DNA of 64,000 bases from Berryella wangjianweii (GCA_013201155.1 CP053716.1:558001-622000); one strand, 5' to 3'. Shown: positions 17,878 through 27,373, counted from the stretch's first letter. Program-made: numbers and translations. Notes: generated by a model from the sequence alone, not told the origin.

Positions 17878-20439
17878 GTGAACATAACGAAGAGAGACGG
17901 CCGCACCGAGGCGTACGACGGCGCGAAGATCGTCGCGGCCATGGCGAAGGCCTTCGCCGACCAAAGCCTGGAACCCACCGCCGATGAGCTTGCAGCCATG
18001 CTGGCCGACGTGGAGGGCGGGCTGAATCTGGAGGGCGCCGGCGTCGAGGACATCCAGGACCGCGTCGAGCTGGTGCTGATGGAGCACGGCCATTTCGAGG
18101 TGGCCAAGCGCTACATCCTCTACCGTCACACGCGCAGCCAGCTGAGGCTTGCGCGCCGGCAGATCGTCTCGTCGGTATGCGCGGGGACCGCAGACCCACA
18201 GGCACACGTAGGCGCAGATGAAATAGCCAGCCGGCTCGACGATGCCCTGCTGCGCATCCAGCGCGGCTACGAAGGCGAGGAATACGCCCTGTCCACCCTG
18301 CTGGGTCGCTACCGCAGCTTCGTGAAGAGCGACATGAGCGTGGCCGACCATCTGGCGGCCCTCACCCGCGCAGCCGTGGAGCTGACCACCCAGGACGCCA
18401 CGCGCTGGGAGCTGATCGCGGGAAACCTGCTGGCCCTGTCGTTCGGCATCCGCCTCAGCGAGAACGCCGCGCGCCACGGGATGACCTGCCTGTACGACAA
18501 GCTGCGCTACCTCACCGACCAGAACCTGTACGGCTCGTACATCCTTGAGCGCTACACGCGCGAGGACATCGATCGCGCCGAGGGGTTCCTGCGCCCCGAG
18601 CGCGACGAGCTGATCACGTACTCGGGCCTGGACCTGCTGATCAAGCGCTACGTGATCCGCGCGCACGACCACACCCCGCTGGAGTCGCCGCAGGAGATGT
18701 TCCTGGGGATAGCCCTGCACCTGGCCATGGACGAGGACCACGCGGTGCGCATGGAGTGGGTGAGGCGCTTCTACGATGCGCTGTCGCAGCTTGAGCTGAC
18801 CATGGCAACCCCCACCATGAGCAACGCCCGCAAACCTCACCATCAGCTGTCCAGCTGCTTCATCGACACGGTGCCCGACAGCCTCACCGGCATCTACCGC
18901 AGCGTGGACAACTTCGCCCAGGTGTCGAAGTACGGCGGCGGCATGGGCATGTACCTGGGCAAGGTGCGTGCCACGGGCGGATCGATCCGCGGCTTCGCAG
19001 GCGTGGCCGGCGGCACCATCCGCTGGATCCGCGTGATCAACGACACCGCCGTGGCCGTGGACCAACTGGGCATGCGCCAGGGCGCCGTGGCCATCTACCT
19101 GGATGCCTGGCATCGCGACCTGCCCGAGTTCCTGCAGCTGCGCACCAACAACGGCGACGAGCGCATGAAGGCCCACGACGTGTTTCCCTCGGTGTGCTAC
19201 CCCGACCTGTTCTGGCGCATGGCCGAGGAGGACCTCGACCAGAACTGGTACCTCATGTGCCCGCACGACATCCTTACCGTGAAGGGCTACTCGCTTGAGG
19301 ACTACTACGGCGAGGAATGGGAGCGTCGCTACCACGACTGCGTGGCCGACCCGCGCATCGAGAAGCGCATGATGACCGTGAAGGACATCGTGCGCCTGGT
19401 GCTGAAGAGCGCCGTGGAAACGGGCACGCCCTTCGCCTTCATGCGCGACACCGTGAACCGTGCGAACCCCAACCCCCAGGCCGGCATGATCTACTGCTCG
19501 AACCTCTGCACCGAGATCGCCCAGAACACCAGCGCCATCGAGCAGGTAAGCCAGGAGGTGGTGACGTCCGAGGGCGACACCGTGGTGGTCACCACCACGC
19601 GTCCCGGCGACTTCGTGGTATGCAACCTGGCCAGCCTGACCCTGGGGCGTCTGAACGTCGAGGACGACGAGAAGCTGGGGCAGGTGGTGGAGACCGCCGT
19701 GCGCGCCCTGGACAACGTCATCGACCTGAACTTCTACGCCCTGCCCTACTCGCGCCTCACCAACCACCGCTACCGAAGCGTGGGCCTGGGCGTATCGGGC
19801 TACCATCACCTGCTGGCCAAGCGGAGGATCACCTGGGAAAGCGAGGAGCACCTGCGCTTCGCCGACGACCTGTTCGAGCGGATCGCCTACCACGCCATCG
19901 ACGCCTCGGCGCGCCTGGCCGAGGAACGGGGCTCATACGAGCTGTTCGAAGGCAGTGACTGGCAGACCGGCGACTTCTTCCGCAAACGCGACTACACCTC
20001 GAAGCGCTGGCAGCAGCTGGCCCAGCGCGTGGCGCGAAGCGGCATGCGAAACGCCTATCTGCTGGCCGTGGCGCCCACCAGCTCCACCTCGATCGTGTCG
20101 GGAACCACCGCCGGGGTGGACCCGGTGATGCGCAAGTTCTTCCTTGAGGAGAAGAAGGGCTCGATGCTGCCGCGCGTGGCCCCCGAGCTGTCGCCTGACA
20201 CCTTCTGGTACTACAAGCCCGCGCACTACATCGACCAATCGTGGAGCGTGCGTGCCGCCGCCATACGCCAGCGTCACATCGACCAGGCGCAGTCGGTGAA
20301 CCTGTACATCACCAACGAGTACACCATGCGCCAGGTGCTGAACCTGTACGTACAGGCGTGGAAGCTGGGCATGAAGACGGTGTACTACGTGCGCAGCAAG
20401 TCGCTTGAGGTTGAGGAGTGCGAAAGCTGCTCAAGCTAA
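17878..20439 (+). CDS. nrdA: Class I ribonucleoside-diphosphate reductase, large subunit
   Basis: An 853-residue catalytic subunit that reduces ribonucleotides to deoxyribonucleotides. An N-terminal ATP-cone (starting NITKRDGRTEAYDGAK) is followed by the ten-stranded barrel with the active-site segments HHQLSSCFIDT, GGGMGMYLGK, NLCTEIAQNT and PTSSTSIVSGTTAGVDP, and the C-terminal redox pair in VEECESCSS that recycles the active-site disulfide. GTG at 17878 was chosen because GGGAG precedes it and the ATP-cone then begins at residue 1. nrdB follows after 234 bases. An oxygen-dependent class I enzyme is notable if the host is an anaerobe. Confidence 0.93.
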   Translation: MNITKRDGRTEAYDGAKIVAAMAKAFADQSLEPTADELAAMLADVEGGLNLEGAGVEDIQDRVELVLMEHGHFEVAKRYILYRHTRSQLRLARRQIVSSVCAGTADPQAHVGADEIASRLDDALLRIQRGYEGEEYALSTLLGRYRSFVKSDMSVADHLAALTRAAVELTTQDATRWELIAGNLLALSFGIRLSENAARHGMTCLYDKLRYLTDQNLYGSYILERYTREDIDRAEGFLRPERDELITYSGLDLLIKRYVIRAHDHTPLESPQEMFLGIALHLAMDEDHAVRMEWVRRFYDALSQLELTMATPTMSNARKPHHQLSSCFIDTVPDSLTGIYRSVDNFAQVSKYGGGMGMYLGKVRATGGSIRGFAGVAGGTIRWIRVINDTAVAVDQLGMRQGAVAIYLDAWHRDLPEFLQLRTNNGDERMKAHDVFPSVCYPDLFWRMAEEDLDQNWYLMCPHDILTVKGYSLEDYYGEEWERRYHDCVADPRIEKRMMTVKDIVRLVLKSAVETGTPFAFMRDTVNRANPNPQAGMIYCSNLCTEIAQNTSAIEQVSQEVVTSEGDTVVVTTTRPGDFVVCNLASLTLGRLNVEDDEKLGQVVETAVRALDNVIDLNFYALPYSRLTNHRYRSVGLGVSGYHHLLAKRRITWESEEHLRFADDLFERIAYHAIDASARLAEERGSYELFEGSDWQTGDFFRKRDYTSKRWQQLAQRVARSGMRNAYLLAVAPTSSTSIVSGTTAGVDPVMRKFFLEEKKGSMLPRVAPELSPDTFWYYKPAHYIDQSWSVRAAAIRQRHIDQAQSVNLYITNEYTMRQVLNLYVQAWKLGMKTVYYVRSKSLEVEECESCSS

Positions 20440-20449
20440 GGCGCTCGGA

Positions 20450-20488
20450 AGGCCCTGGGCGACTGCGACAGCAAGGCCCCCAGGGCCT
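20450..20488 (+). terminator. Hairpin between nrdA and nrdB
   Basis: A 10-bp stem (20450-20459 with 20479-20488) with a 19-nt loop starts 11 bases after the nrdA stop. There is no T-tract. It may attenuate read-through or stabilise the nrdA message. The rest of the gap is GC-rich and shows no clear second promoter. Confidence 0.4.
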
Positions 20489-20673
20489 GCGCGGAATTCC
20501 CTTGCCGGGAATCGTGCGCAAGCGCGCAGCACGCCGTGCGCGCGCCCTTCCTCCGCCCATTGCGGGCCTGCGAAGGCGCTCCGCACGTTCGCCGGCCTGC
20601 AGTCAGCCTCACTGCCCGTCACCAGCCCGCCTGTTCGCGCACTCCGTGCGCGCACCCACCGAAAGGACGCCCC

Positions 20674-21723
20674 ATGACCCTCGACAAGCTTGAACGCACT
20701 CCGCTGTTCAATCCCGAAGGCGACACCGACGTGACGCGACGCCGCATGATCGGCGGCAACACCACGAACCTCAACGACTTCAACAACCTGAAGTACCCCT
20801 GGGTGTCGGACTGGTATCGCCAGGCCATGAACAACTTCTGGATTCCCGAGGAGATCAACCTCACCCAGGACGTGAAGGACTACCCCAAGCTGGACCAAGC
20901 CGAGCGCACGGCCTACGACAAGATTCTGTCGTTCCTGGTATTCCTGGACTCGCTGCAGTCGGCGAACCTGCCCAATGTGGGTGAGTACGTCACCGCCAAC
21001 GAAGTGAACCTGTGCCTGCACATCCAGACCTTCCAGGAATGCGTGCATTCGCAAAGCTACTCGTACATGCTGGACACGATCTGCTCGCCTGAGAAGCGCA
21101 ACGAGATTCTGTACCAGTGGAAGACCGACGAGCATCTGCTGGCACGCAACACCTTCATCGGCGATCAGTACAACGAGTTCATGGCCAGCAAGGACGCATT
21201 CACGCTGCTGAAGGTGATGATGGCGAACTTCATCCTTGAAGGCGTGTACTTCTACTCGGGCTTCATGTTCTTCTACAACCTGGCGCGCAACGGCAAGATG
21301 CCCGGCAGCGCCCAGGAGATCCGCTACATCAACCGCGACGAGAACACGCATCTGTGGCTGTTCCGCAATATGATTTTGGAGCTGCAGAAGGAAGAGCCCG
21401 AGCTGTTCACCCCCGAGCGCGTGGAGGTGCTGCGCGGCATGCTGGTGGAGGGCGTGGAGCAGGAAATCGCCTGGGGGCGCTACGTTATCGGCGAGAAGAT
21501 CGCGGGACTGACCGGCGATATGGTGGAGGCGTACATTCGCTATCTGGGCAACCTGCGCTGGAGCTCGCTGGGCTTCGGGCAGCTGTTCGAGGGCTACGAG
21601 GACGAGCCCGCCGACATGGCCTGGGTAAGCCAGTACAGCAACGCGAACATGGTGAAGACCGACTTCTTCGAGGCGCGGTCCACCGCCTATGCGAAGTCAA
21701 CGGCCTTGGTGGACGACTTGTAG
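20674..21723 (+). CDS. nrdB: Class I ribonucleotide reductase, small (radical) subunit
   Basis: A 349-residue ferritin-like subunit that generates the radical used by NrdA. All six metal ligands of the family can be placed: Asp92 (FLDSL), Glu122 and His125 (ECVHSQSY), Glu189 (FILEG), Glu223 and His226 (RDENTH). Tyr129 in SQSYSY occupies the radical-tyrosine position, so this is not the tyrosine-less type. The ATG at 20674 follows GAAAGGA by six bases. The metal (Fe or Mn/Fe) cannot be read from the sequence. Confidence 0.92.
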   Translation: MTLDKLERTPLFNPEGDTDVTRRRMIGGNTTNLNDFNNLKYPWVSDWYRQAMNNFWIPEEINLTQDVKDYPKLDQAERTAYDKILSFLVFLDSLQSANLPNVGEYVTANEVNLCLHIQTFQECVHSQSYSYMLDTICSPEKRNEILYQWKTDEHLLARNTFIGDQYNEFMASKDAFTLLKVMMANFILEGVYFYSGFMFFYNLARNGKMPGSAQEIRYINRDENTHLWLFRNMILELQKEEPELFTPERVEVLRGMLVEGVEQEIAWGRYVIGEKIAGLTGDMVEAYIRYLGNLRWSSLGFGQLFEGYEDEPADMAWVSQYSNANMVKTDFFEARSTAYAKSTALVDDL

Positions 21724-21729
21724 GATCGA

Positions 21730-21830
21730 CTGAGCGGCGGCTTCCGCCGCTCAGCTCGCCGCAACCCATCCCAAGCTGACGCACCCCACGCCATCCACCC
21801 CAGCACCCGGCGCCACGATACGCCGGGTGC
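21730..21830 (+). terminator. Tandem hairpins after nrdB
   Basis: The first is an 11-bp stem (21730-21740 with 21744-21754, loop CTT) six bases after the stop. The second is a 10-bp stem (21803-21812 with 21821-21830). The first is the likely terminator. Confidence 0.7.
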
Positions 21831-22021
21831 GGCAAAGCGTCTCCCGCACCTTTGCCATACGCCCCGAACAGCTTAAACCGCCTCCATTCCCCCCATTATG
21901 CGGGTATCCTGCAGCGGCGCTTTCCCCCGCTTTGGGCGTGGCATGAGCGCGCCCGCCGTCCTAGCGTTCTCATCACCATGCACGTGCAAGGCAAAGTAGA
22001 CGAACGAAAGGACGGACACGT

Positions 22022-23653
22022 ATGCAATGCAACTCCCAGGCGCCCTCGCGCCGCAGCTTCCTGAAGGGCGCGGGCATCGCGCTGGCGGGCACCGCGGCCT
22101 TTGGGATGGCGGCATGCTCGCCCAAGCAGGCTGGAAGCGCCGCCAAGGGCTCTGACGGCGCCAACACGAAGTGGGACGAGGAGTTCGACATCGTCGTGGT
22201 GGGCGCGGGCATCGCCGGTCAGTCGGCCGCGATCACCGTTGCGCTTGAAGGCGAGAAGGCCACGTGCCTGCTGGCCGAGAAGGAGAAGAACGGCCCAGGC
22301 GGCAACAGCCCCTTCTGCAAGGGCACGATCGTGTACGCCAAGGACGAGGAAGCCTTCTTCCAGTACATGAAGGAGATGGCGGGCCCCCACTCCACCACTC
22401 CCGATGACGTGCTGCGCGCATACGCGAAGGGCGCCGTGGAGAACTTCCCCTGGGTGTTCTCGACCCTGGGCGCGGTGCAGGACGAGGCCCTGGTGATCGA
22501 GCCGGTAGAGCCGGGCAGCCTGGGCAACACGCCCGAGTGGCCCGAGTACGAGCACTGCTGGTCGCTGGGCAAGTTCGCCGTGGGCAAGGCCAAGGACAAA
22601 ACCATCAACGGAGCCAAGCACGTCACCGAGCTGCTGGACAACATCATCGCCTCGCATGACACCATCACCTACCGCAAGGGCGCGGCGCTTACCGACCTGA
22701 TCCAGGACCCCGCCACCAAGCGCATCCTGGGCGCCGTGGTCGGCGGCAAGAACGTTCGCGCGCGCAAGGGCGTGATCATGTGCACGGGCGGCTTCGAGAG
22801 CAACCCCACCATGATGGAGAACTACATCGGCATGGGAGGCGCGTTCCCCGCCGCAGCTCAGGCGAACACCGGCGACGGTCACCGCGCATGCCTGAAGATC
22901 GGCGCCGACTTCTGGCACATGGAGCACTGCGCCGGGTTCTGGATGGCCGGACGCGACCTTGAGAACAAGCAGTTCACCAACAACCAGATCATCACCCCGT
23001 GCCCCAAGCAGTTCGGCATCACCGTGGGCGTGAACGGACGTCGCTACTACATGGACTGGGACGGCTACTCGAACAAGAGCAAGAACATCCCCTACCGCGG
23101 CGACGCGTCGCTGTACGTGGGCAGCCGCCACGGCCACACCCAGGTCGGCGGCGCATGGCCGCACATCATCCATCCCGCGACCGGATGGTTCGTGTTCGAC
23201 CAGGCAGGCCTTGAAGCCGGCGCCATCCCCGGCTGCACCGACCCGGTGGAGAAGAAGTACGCCCACAGCGCGAACTCGATCGAGGAGCTTGCCGAGAAGA
23301 TGGGCGTGCCCGCCGACGAGCTGGCCACCACCGTCAGCCGCTGGAACGAGTGCTGCGAGAAGGGCGAGGACATCTTCTTCCAGCGCCCCGCCGAGTTCAT
23401 GCAGTCCGTCAGCAAGCCGCCCTACTACGCTCAGCTGGCCGCACCCGCCTTCCTGAACACCGATGGCGGTCCCGTGCGCAACGCCGAGGGCCGCATCCTC
23501 GACCCCGACGGCAAGCCCATCCCGGGCCTGTACTCCGCCGGCGAGTTCGGCAGCGTATGGAGCGGCGTGTACCAGGGCGGCGGCAACGTAGCCGAGTGCA
23601 TGATCTTCGGTCGCATCTCGGCCCGCTCGGCTCTGGCCGAAAGCGCCTCGTAG
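22022..23653 (+). CDS. Tat-exported lipoprotein FAD-dependent oxidoreductase (fumarate reductase flavoprotein-like)
   Basis: A 543-residue FAD_binding_2 family protein. The N-terminus is a Tat lipoprotein signal (SRRSFLKGAG, lipobox GMAAC). The mature domain starts with the dinucleotide-binding VVVGAGIAGQSAAITVALEG and a GGNSPF segment, and ends with YSAGEFGSVWSGVYQGGGN, typical of flavocytochrome c and urocanate/fumarate reductase relatives. No heme motif (CxxCH) is present, so electrons must come from a partner. Such single-domain exported reductases are abundant in Eggerthellaceae and often use organic electron acceptors. The substrate is unknown. A LuxR-type regulator follows in the same direction. 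Confidence 0.87.
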   Translation: MQCNSQAPSRRSFLKGAGIALAGTAAFGMAACSPKQAGSAAKGSDGANTKWDEEFDIVVVGAGIAGQSAAITVALEGEKATCLLAEKEKNGPGGNSPFCKGTIVYAKDEEAFFQYMKEMAGPHSTTPDDVLRAYAKGAVENFPWVFSTLGAVQDEALVIEPVEPGSLGNTPEWPEYEHCWSLGKFAVGKAKDKTINGAKHVTELLDNIIASHDTITYRKGAALTDLIQDPATKRILGAVVGGKNVRARKGVIMCTGGFESNPTMMENYIGMGGAFPAAAQANTGDGHRACLKIGADFWHMEHCAGFWMAGRDLENKQFTNNQIITPCPKQFGITVGVNGRRYYMDWDGYSNKSKNIPYRGDASLYVGSRHGHTQVGGAWPHIIHPATGWFVFDQAGLEAGAIPGCTDPVEKKYAHSANSIEELAEKMGVPADELATTVSRWNECCEKGEDIFFQRPAEFMQSVSKPPYYAQLAAPAFLNTDGGPVRNAEGRILDPDGKPIPGLYSAGEFGSVWSGVYQGGGNVAECMIFGRISARSALAESAS

Positions 23654-23723
23654 ACGCTGCGACGCACCGCGCAGCGCACGTCGTGCGACGCACACGCCCG
23701 ATGCATGGTACATGACGCATCGA

Positions 23724-23753
23724 TGCTGCCAGGTCATCCGGGGCCTGGCAGCA
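23724..23753 (+). terminator. Hairpin after the first FAD reductase gene
   Basis: A 10-bp stem (23724-23733 with 23744-23753) lies 70 bases past the stop codon, without a T-tract. Confidence 0.5.
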
Positions 23754-23884
23754 GGCGCTCCGCCTTGCGTCCTGCCTCACTGGCAGCAGGCGCCGAGCGC
23801 GACGCTCTTCCCATTTCCGCAACGCGGCCTCAGCCGCATGCGGTCCTTCCCTGCAGGGCGGCCCTCGGGTCGCCCTGTGCTATC

Positions 23885-23913
23885 TTGAGAGGGATCGCGA
23901 GCTAATATAGATT
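23885..23913 (+). promoter_or_regulatory. Candidate promoter of the membrane LuxR regulator gene
   Basis: TTGAGA (23885-23890), 17-bp spacer, TAGATT (23908-23913), in a local A/T-rich patch before the ATG at 23955. Confidence 0.45.
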
Positions 23914-23954
23914 AAAATCAAAAGCTGCCGTTATTCGACCTGAGGGACCTCTGA

Positions 23955-25904
23955 ATGAGCCTACGCGTACCCGCGCGCTTCGATTCACTCGTGCGCCTGT
24001 TCAGCCATAACTTCAGCTATGCCTTTCTGGGCACCTCGCTTCTCTTCATATGGAACCAGTGCATCCTGTACGCTCAGCGCGTGCAAACCGATAGCGGCCT
24101 CATCACCGTGGAGACCAGCTTCGTTCGCTGCCTGACGATCGGGGTGCTGGTGGCCATCGCGCTGCGCCCCGGCTTCACGCGCTTCCCTCGCGCGCTGGAG
24201 ATAGGCTCGATCGCCCTCATGATGGCGGGAAGCACCCTGTTCTTGATCGACGAGGCCACGTCGATCGACCTCTCGCTGGCCGCTGCGATCACGGCAGGAG
24301 CGGGCCTCACCTGGGGTGGAGGCATGTGGTTCACGTTCTACCTGCGCCTTGACGCCCAACACGCCGTGGCCTTCGCCATCGCCTCGGCCATCGTGGCCGC
24401 GCCCGTGGGCGCCCTGATCAGCATCCTCCCCACGCAGGTTGCCTACTGCCTGGGCATATTCATCCCAGGCTGCCTGTACGTGGCCTACCTGCACGCTCAG
24501 CGCAAGGTTGACGACCTGCAGCTGGAGGCGGCTCGCCCTCAACCCGCCTACGACGCCGAGCCCGCGGTCACCTGGATACGCATCGCTGTGGGAATATCCC
24601 TGTTCAGCATCGTGCTGGGTATGACGCGCGGCTTCCCCACCGGCGAGTCGGTAACCCTTGAGCTGCCTTTCCGTATGCTGCAGCATGCGCTGCTGGCCAT
24701 GGCCCTGATCACTGGACTGGTCAGAACCTTCACCCTGAACCGCACGCCGTCCATGAGCCAGGCGTGGTTCACGCTGAACGTGCTGCTGGTGCTGAGCGTG
24801 CTGTCGATAACCACCCTCACGCCCTTAGGCTCGCAGCTGGGGGCCGCCGTGATCTCGGCCGTGAACATCGCGCAGGTGGCGCTGCTGTGGGTGCTGTCCT
24901 ACGAGGTGGCGCGTCACACCAGGTTCTCGGCATTGGCCGTGCTGGGCGGGTTCTGGCTGTGCCACCTGCTGTTTCGCGAAGCAGGTCGCCTGCTGAGCCT
25001 GGTGGCCGGACCTTCGCTCACCAACGAGCAGACCTTCGCCATGGCGGGCATCATGATCTTGATGACCACCTCGATGATCCTGCTGCTTACCGACCGCATT
25101 CCCGTTGTCAGGCCCTTCTTCGCCGACTTCTGGAACGCCCCCCTGCCTGTGCCCGCGGCGGCAGATGCCGGGCGCGTCTCCCGCATTGCCGCCAGCGCGC
25201 GCGATGCCGGCAATGCGGGCGGCATGGAAGAGCCAGGCGGCACGGATGGCATCGACGGCACAACCGATGCACGCGCGGGGGGCAGCACAGCGCACGACAT
25301 GAGCGGCATGGTCGGCGCAACGCCCGACACCAGCGACGCGCGCAGCGCAGCGCACCGCACGGGCAACGCGAACGGCGACGTCAGCCGGGCAGCCGGCGAC
25401 GTCAGCGCCCACGGCGCAGGCGGCGTGGGCAACGTGGGCAAAAAGAGCGGCTCGGGCGCCGAAAGCAGCATGCGCAGCGAGGTCAATGCGGGCTCCGCGA
25501 ACAGCAGGGTCAGCGCAGGCAGCGAACGCAACGGGGCCGACGCGGGCACCGCGAGCACCACGGACGCCGGCGCCGAGCGCAGCGACGACGGCGCGGCATC
25601 TGCCGAGAAGACGACGCGGCGCACCGCCGCAAGCGCGGCGCCGCAGCAGCCCTCCCCTCCCCGGCAGCCTTCTCCTCCCTCCCTTCCCTGGGACGACCCG
25701 TCCTACGGCCTCACCGCGCGCGAGCGCGAGGTGGCCGCCTTGCTGCACCAGGGACGGACGGCGCGCAAGATCGCCGATGCGCTGTTCCTGTCCAACGAGA
25801 CGGTGCGCAGCTACACGAAGAGCATCTATGCCAAGCTGGGCATCCACTCGAAACAGGAGCTCATCGACCTCGCCTCTCCCGAAAGCCCCAGCCGGGACGC
25901 GTAA
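23955..25904 (+). CDS. Membrane-anchored LuxR-family regulator with long low-complexity linker
   Basis: A 649-residue protein. Residues about 15-390 hold some ten to twelve hydrophobic spans (for example YAFLGTSLLFIWN). Residues about 398-580 are a low-complexity linker of Ala, Gly, Ser, Asp and Asn. Residues about 583-640 are a LuxR/GerE helix-turn-helix (LTAREREVAALLHQGRTA, NETVRSYTKSIYAKLGIHS). This architecture is common in Eggerthellaceae beside exported FAD reductases, which suggests that it senses the substrate or membrane state and controls the adjacent reductase gene (inference). The linker is much longer than the few tens of residues I would expect. The start ATG has GAGGGA upstream. 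Confidence 0.88.
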   Translation: MSLRVPARFDSLVRLFSHNFSYAFLGTSLLFIWNQCILYAQRVQTDSGLITVETSFVRCLTIGVLVAIALRPGFTRFPRALEIGSIALMMAGSTLFLIDEATSIDLSLAAAITAGAGLTWGGGMWFTFYLRLDAQHAVAFAIASAIVAAPVGALISILPTQVAYCLGIFIPGCLYVAYLHAQRKVDDLQLEAARPQPAYDAEPAVTWIRIAVGISLFSIVLGMTRGFPTGESVTLELPFRMLQHALLAMALITGLVRTFTLNRTPSMSQAWFTLNVLLVLSVLSITTLTPLGSQLGAAVISAVNIAQVALLWVLSYEVARHTRFSALAVLGGFWLCHLLFREAGRLLSLVAGPSLTNEQTFAMAGIMILMTTSMILLLTDRIPVVRPFFADFWNAPLPVPAAADAGRVSRIAASARDAGNAGGMEEPGGTDGIDGTTDARAGGSTAHDMSGMVGATPDTSDARSAAHRTGNANGDVSRAAGDVSAHGAGGVGNVGKKSGSGAESSMRSEVNAGSANSRVSAGSERNGADAGTASTTDAGAERSDDGAASAEKTTRRTAASAAPQQPSPPRQPSPPSLPWDDPSYGLTAREREVAALLHQGRTARKIADALFLSNETVRSYTKSIYAKLGIHSKQELIDLASPESPSRDA

Positions 25905-26045
25905 CGGCATCACGCGGCGCGGCCCCACACGTGGGAAGAGGCCGCGCGACCCCACGCGCTGCGTTCATGCATGGCAGCTCGCATGCAACGACCCGCGAGG
26001 CGCAGCTTCGCAGCCACCCGCATGCGCCACATAGAGCTTCGCCGC

Positions 26046-26076
26046 TTGACCTTCACGCTGCGTGAGGGCCCACCAT
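26046..26076 (+). promoter_or_regulatory. MerR-type autoregulatory promoter with 19-bp spacer
   Basis: The -35 TTGACC (26046-26051) is separated from a weak -10 CACCAT (26071-26076) by exactly 19 bp. The spacer carries the near-perfect inverted repeat CTTCACGCTGCGTGAGG (26051-26067). Over-long spacers with a central dyad are the hallmark of MerR-activated promoters, where the regulator untwists the DNA. The ATG of a MerR gene follows 24 bases after the -10. Confidence 0.8.
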
Positions 26077-26099
26077 GCACACCAGAGGAGGTGCATACC

Positions 26100-26993
26100 A
26101 TGAACGCGAACCGACACGATGCGAACACCCCAAGCGCCGCGCAACGCCGCGGTGCCGATGCGACGCTCGCATCGGCACCCATCCCCCGCACCCGTCCGCA
26201 TGCAGATGCCAATACTGCGCAGCGTCGAAGCAGCGCGGGCATGACCGTGGGGCAGGTGGCCGAACTGGCAGGCATCAGCACCCGGACGCTTCGCCACTAT
26301 GAAGACGCGGGCCTGCTGACTCCTGCGCGGGCACGCAACGGCTACCGCGTGTACGCTCCGGCCGACGTGCGCAGGCTGTCGCAGATCATGGCCATGCGCG
26401 CCTGCGGCATGCCGCTATCGCTGATCGGACGCATAACCCAGGGAAGCGCAAGCGACCTTCGCGCCGCGCTGTCATCGCACCTCCTTTCCCTTGCAGTCGA
26501 GCAAAGGGCCATTGCCGATGCGATCGCACGCACGCAAGCGGCGCTCGCAACCATCGAAAGGATCGACGATATGGATGACAGGCAGAAGTTCGAGGAAGTG
26601 AAGGCCGCCGAGCTGGCTCGCTTCGAGGAAACGTACGGCCAGGAGGCCCGCCAGCGCTACGGCGCGGAGGCGATCGAGCAGACGAACGCACGCATTGCGG
26701 CTATGTCGCGTGAGGAATGGGACGACATGAAGCAGCTTGAGGAGCGCGTGAAGCAGCAGCTGGCATGCGCGATCGCAACGGGCGACGTCCAAAGCGACGA
26801 AGCCGAGGAGCTGGCCCGCCTGCACGCCCAGTGGATCCGCACCCACTGGGGCACGGGCTACCGCGTGGAGGCGCACCTCGGCCTCGCCCAGATGTACCTG
26901 GTCGATCCGCGGTTCACGGCATACTACGACGACGCGGCGGGCACGGGGGCCACTCGCTTCCTGGTAGATGCCCTGCATGCCCACCTGGGCTAA
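26100..26993 (+). CDS. MerR-family regulator with TipAS antibiotic-recognition domain
   Basis: A 297-residue regulator. Residues 1-47 are a polar extension. Residues about 48-115 are a MerR helix-turn-helix (VGQVAELAGISTRTLRHYEDAGLL, GYRVYAPADVRRL), followed by a coiled-coil helix. The C-terminal ~145 residues resemble TipAS (FEETYGQEARQRYG, RTHWGTGYRVEAHLGLAQMY, DPRFTAYYDD). TipA-type proteins bind thiopeptides or other hydrophobic drugs and activate their own promoter. The ATG at 26100 follows GAGGAGGT. No drug-efflux gene is adjacent, so the regulon may be elsewhere. Confidence 0.88.
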   Translation: MNANRHDANTPSAAQRRGADATLASAPIPRTRPHADANTAQRRSSAGMTVGQVAELAGISTRTLRHYEDAGLLTPARARNGYRVYAPADVRRLSQIMAMRACGMPLSLIGRITQGSASDLRAALSSHLLSLAVEQRAIADAIARTQAALATIERIDDMDDRQKFEEVKAAELARFEETYGQEARQRYGAEAIEQTNARIAAMSREEWDDMKQLEERVKQQLACAIATGDVQSDEAEELARLHAQWIRTHWGTGYRVEAHLGLAQMYLVDPRFTAYYDDAAGTGATRFLVDALHAHLG

Positions 26994-27373
26994 CGTTCGC
27001 CCACCGGACGTCCACACGGCAACGCGAGGAGAAGCCTGCGCAGCGTAGGTTGCCGGCATGCAGGCGCAGCCGCACCATGGCATCGCTCGGCAATGAGGCA
27101 AAACCTGCGCAAGCGCCGAACGCTGAGGCTCGGAGCCGCGTCGCATCGTTGCGCGGCGATTCGACGAACCGCGCGCGGGCCAGAACGCTGACAACGGGTC
27201 CGCCTTCTCACATCGCAAGGCAGACCCGCAGAAGAAAAGCCGCCATGCCCCCCTGCATATCCGCAGAGGCCATTCAGATGCAGCTGCAGCGCCTGACGCA
27301 GGCCATGCCTGCCCGCCGCCATCGCCACCGCACCTTGACGGCTGAAACACCGCACATCATAGGCGGAAAGCAA
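26994..27373. other. Intergenic stretch without a recognisable gene
   Basis: This lies between the merR-type gene and the terminator of the converging tRNA-Val gene. Short frames exist on both strands but none has a binding site or family resemblance. Confidence 0.5.
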
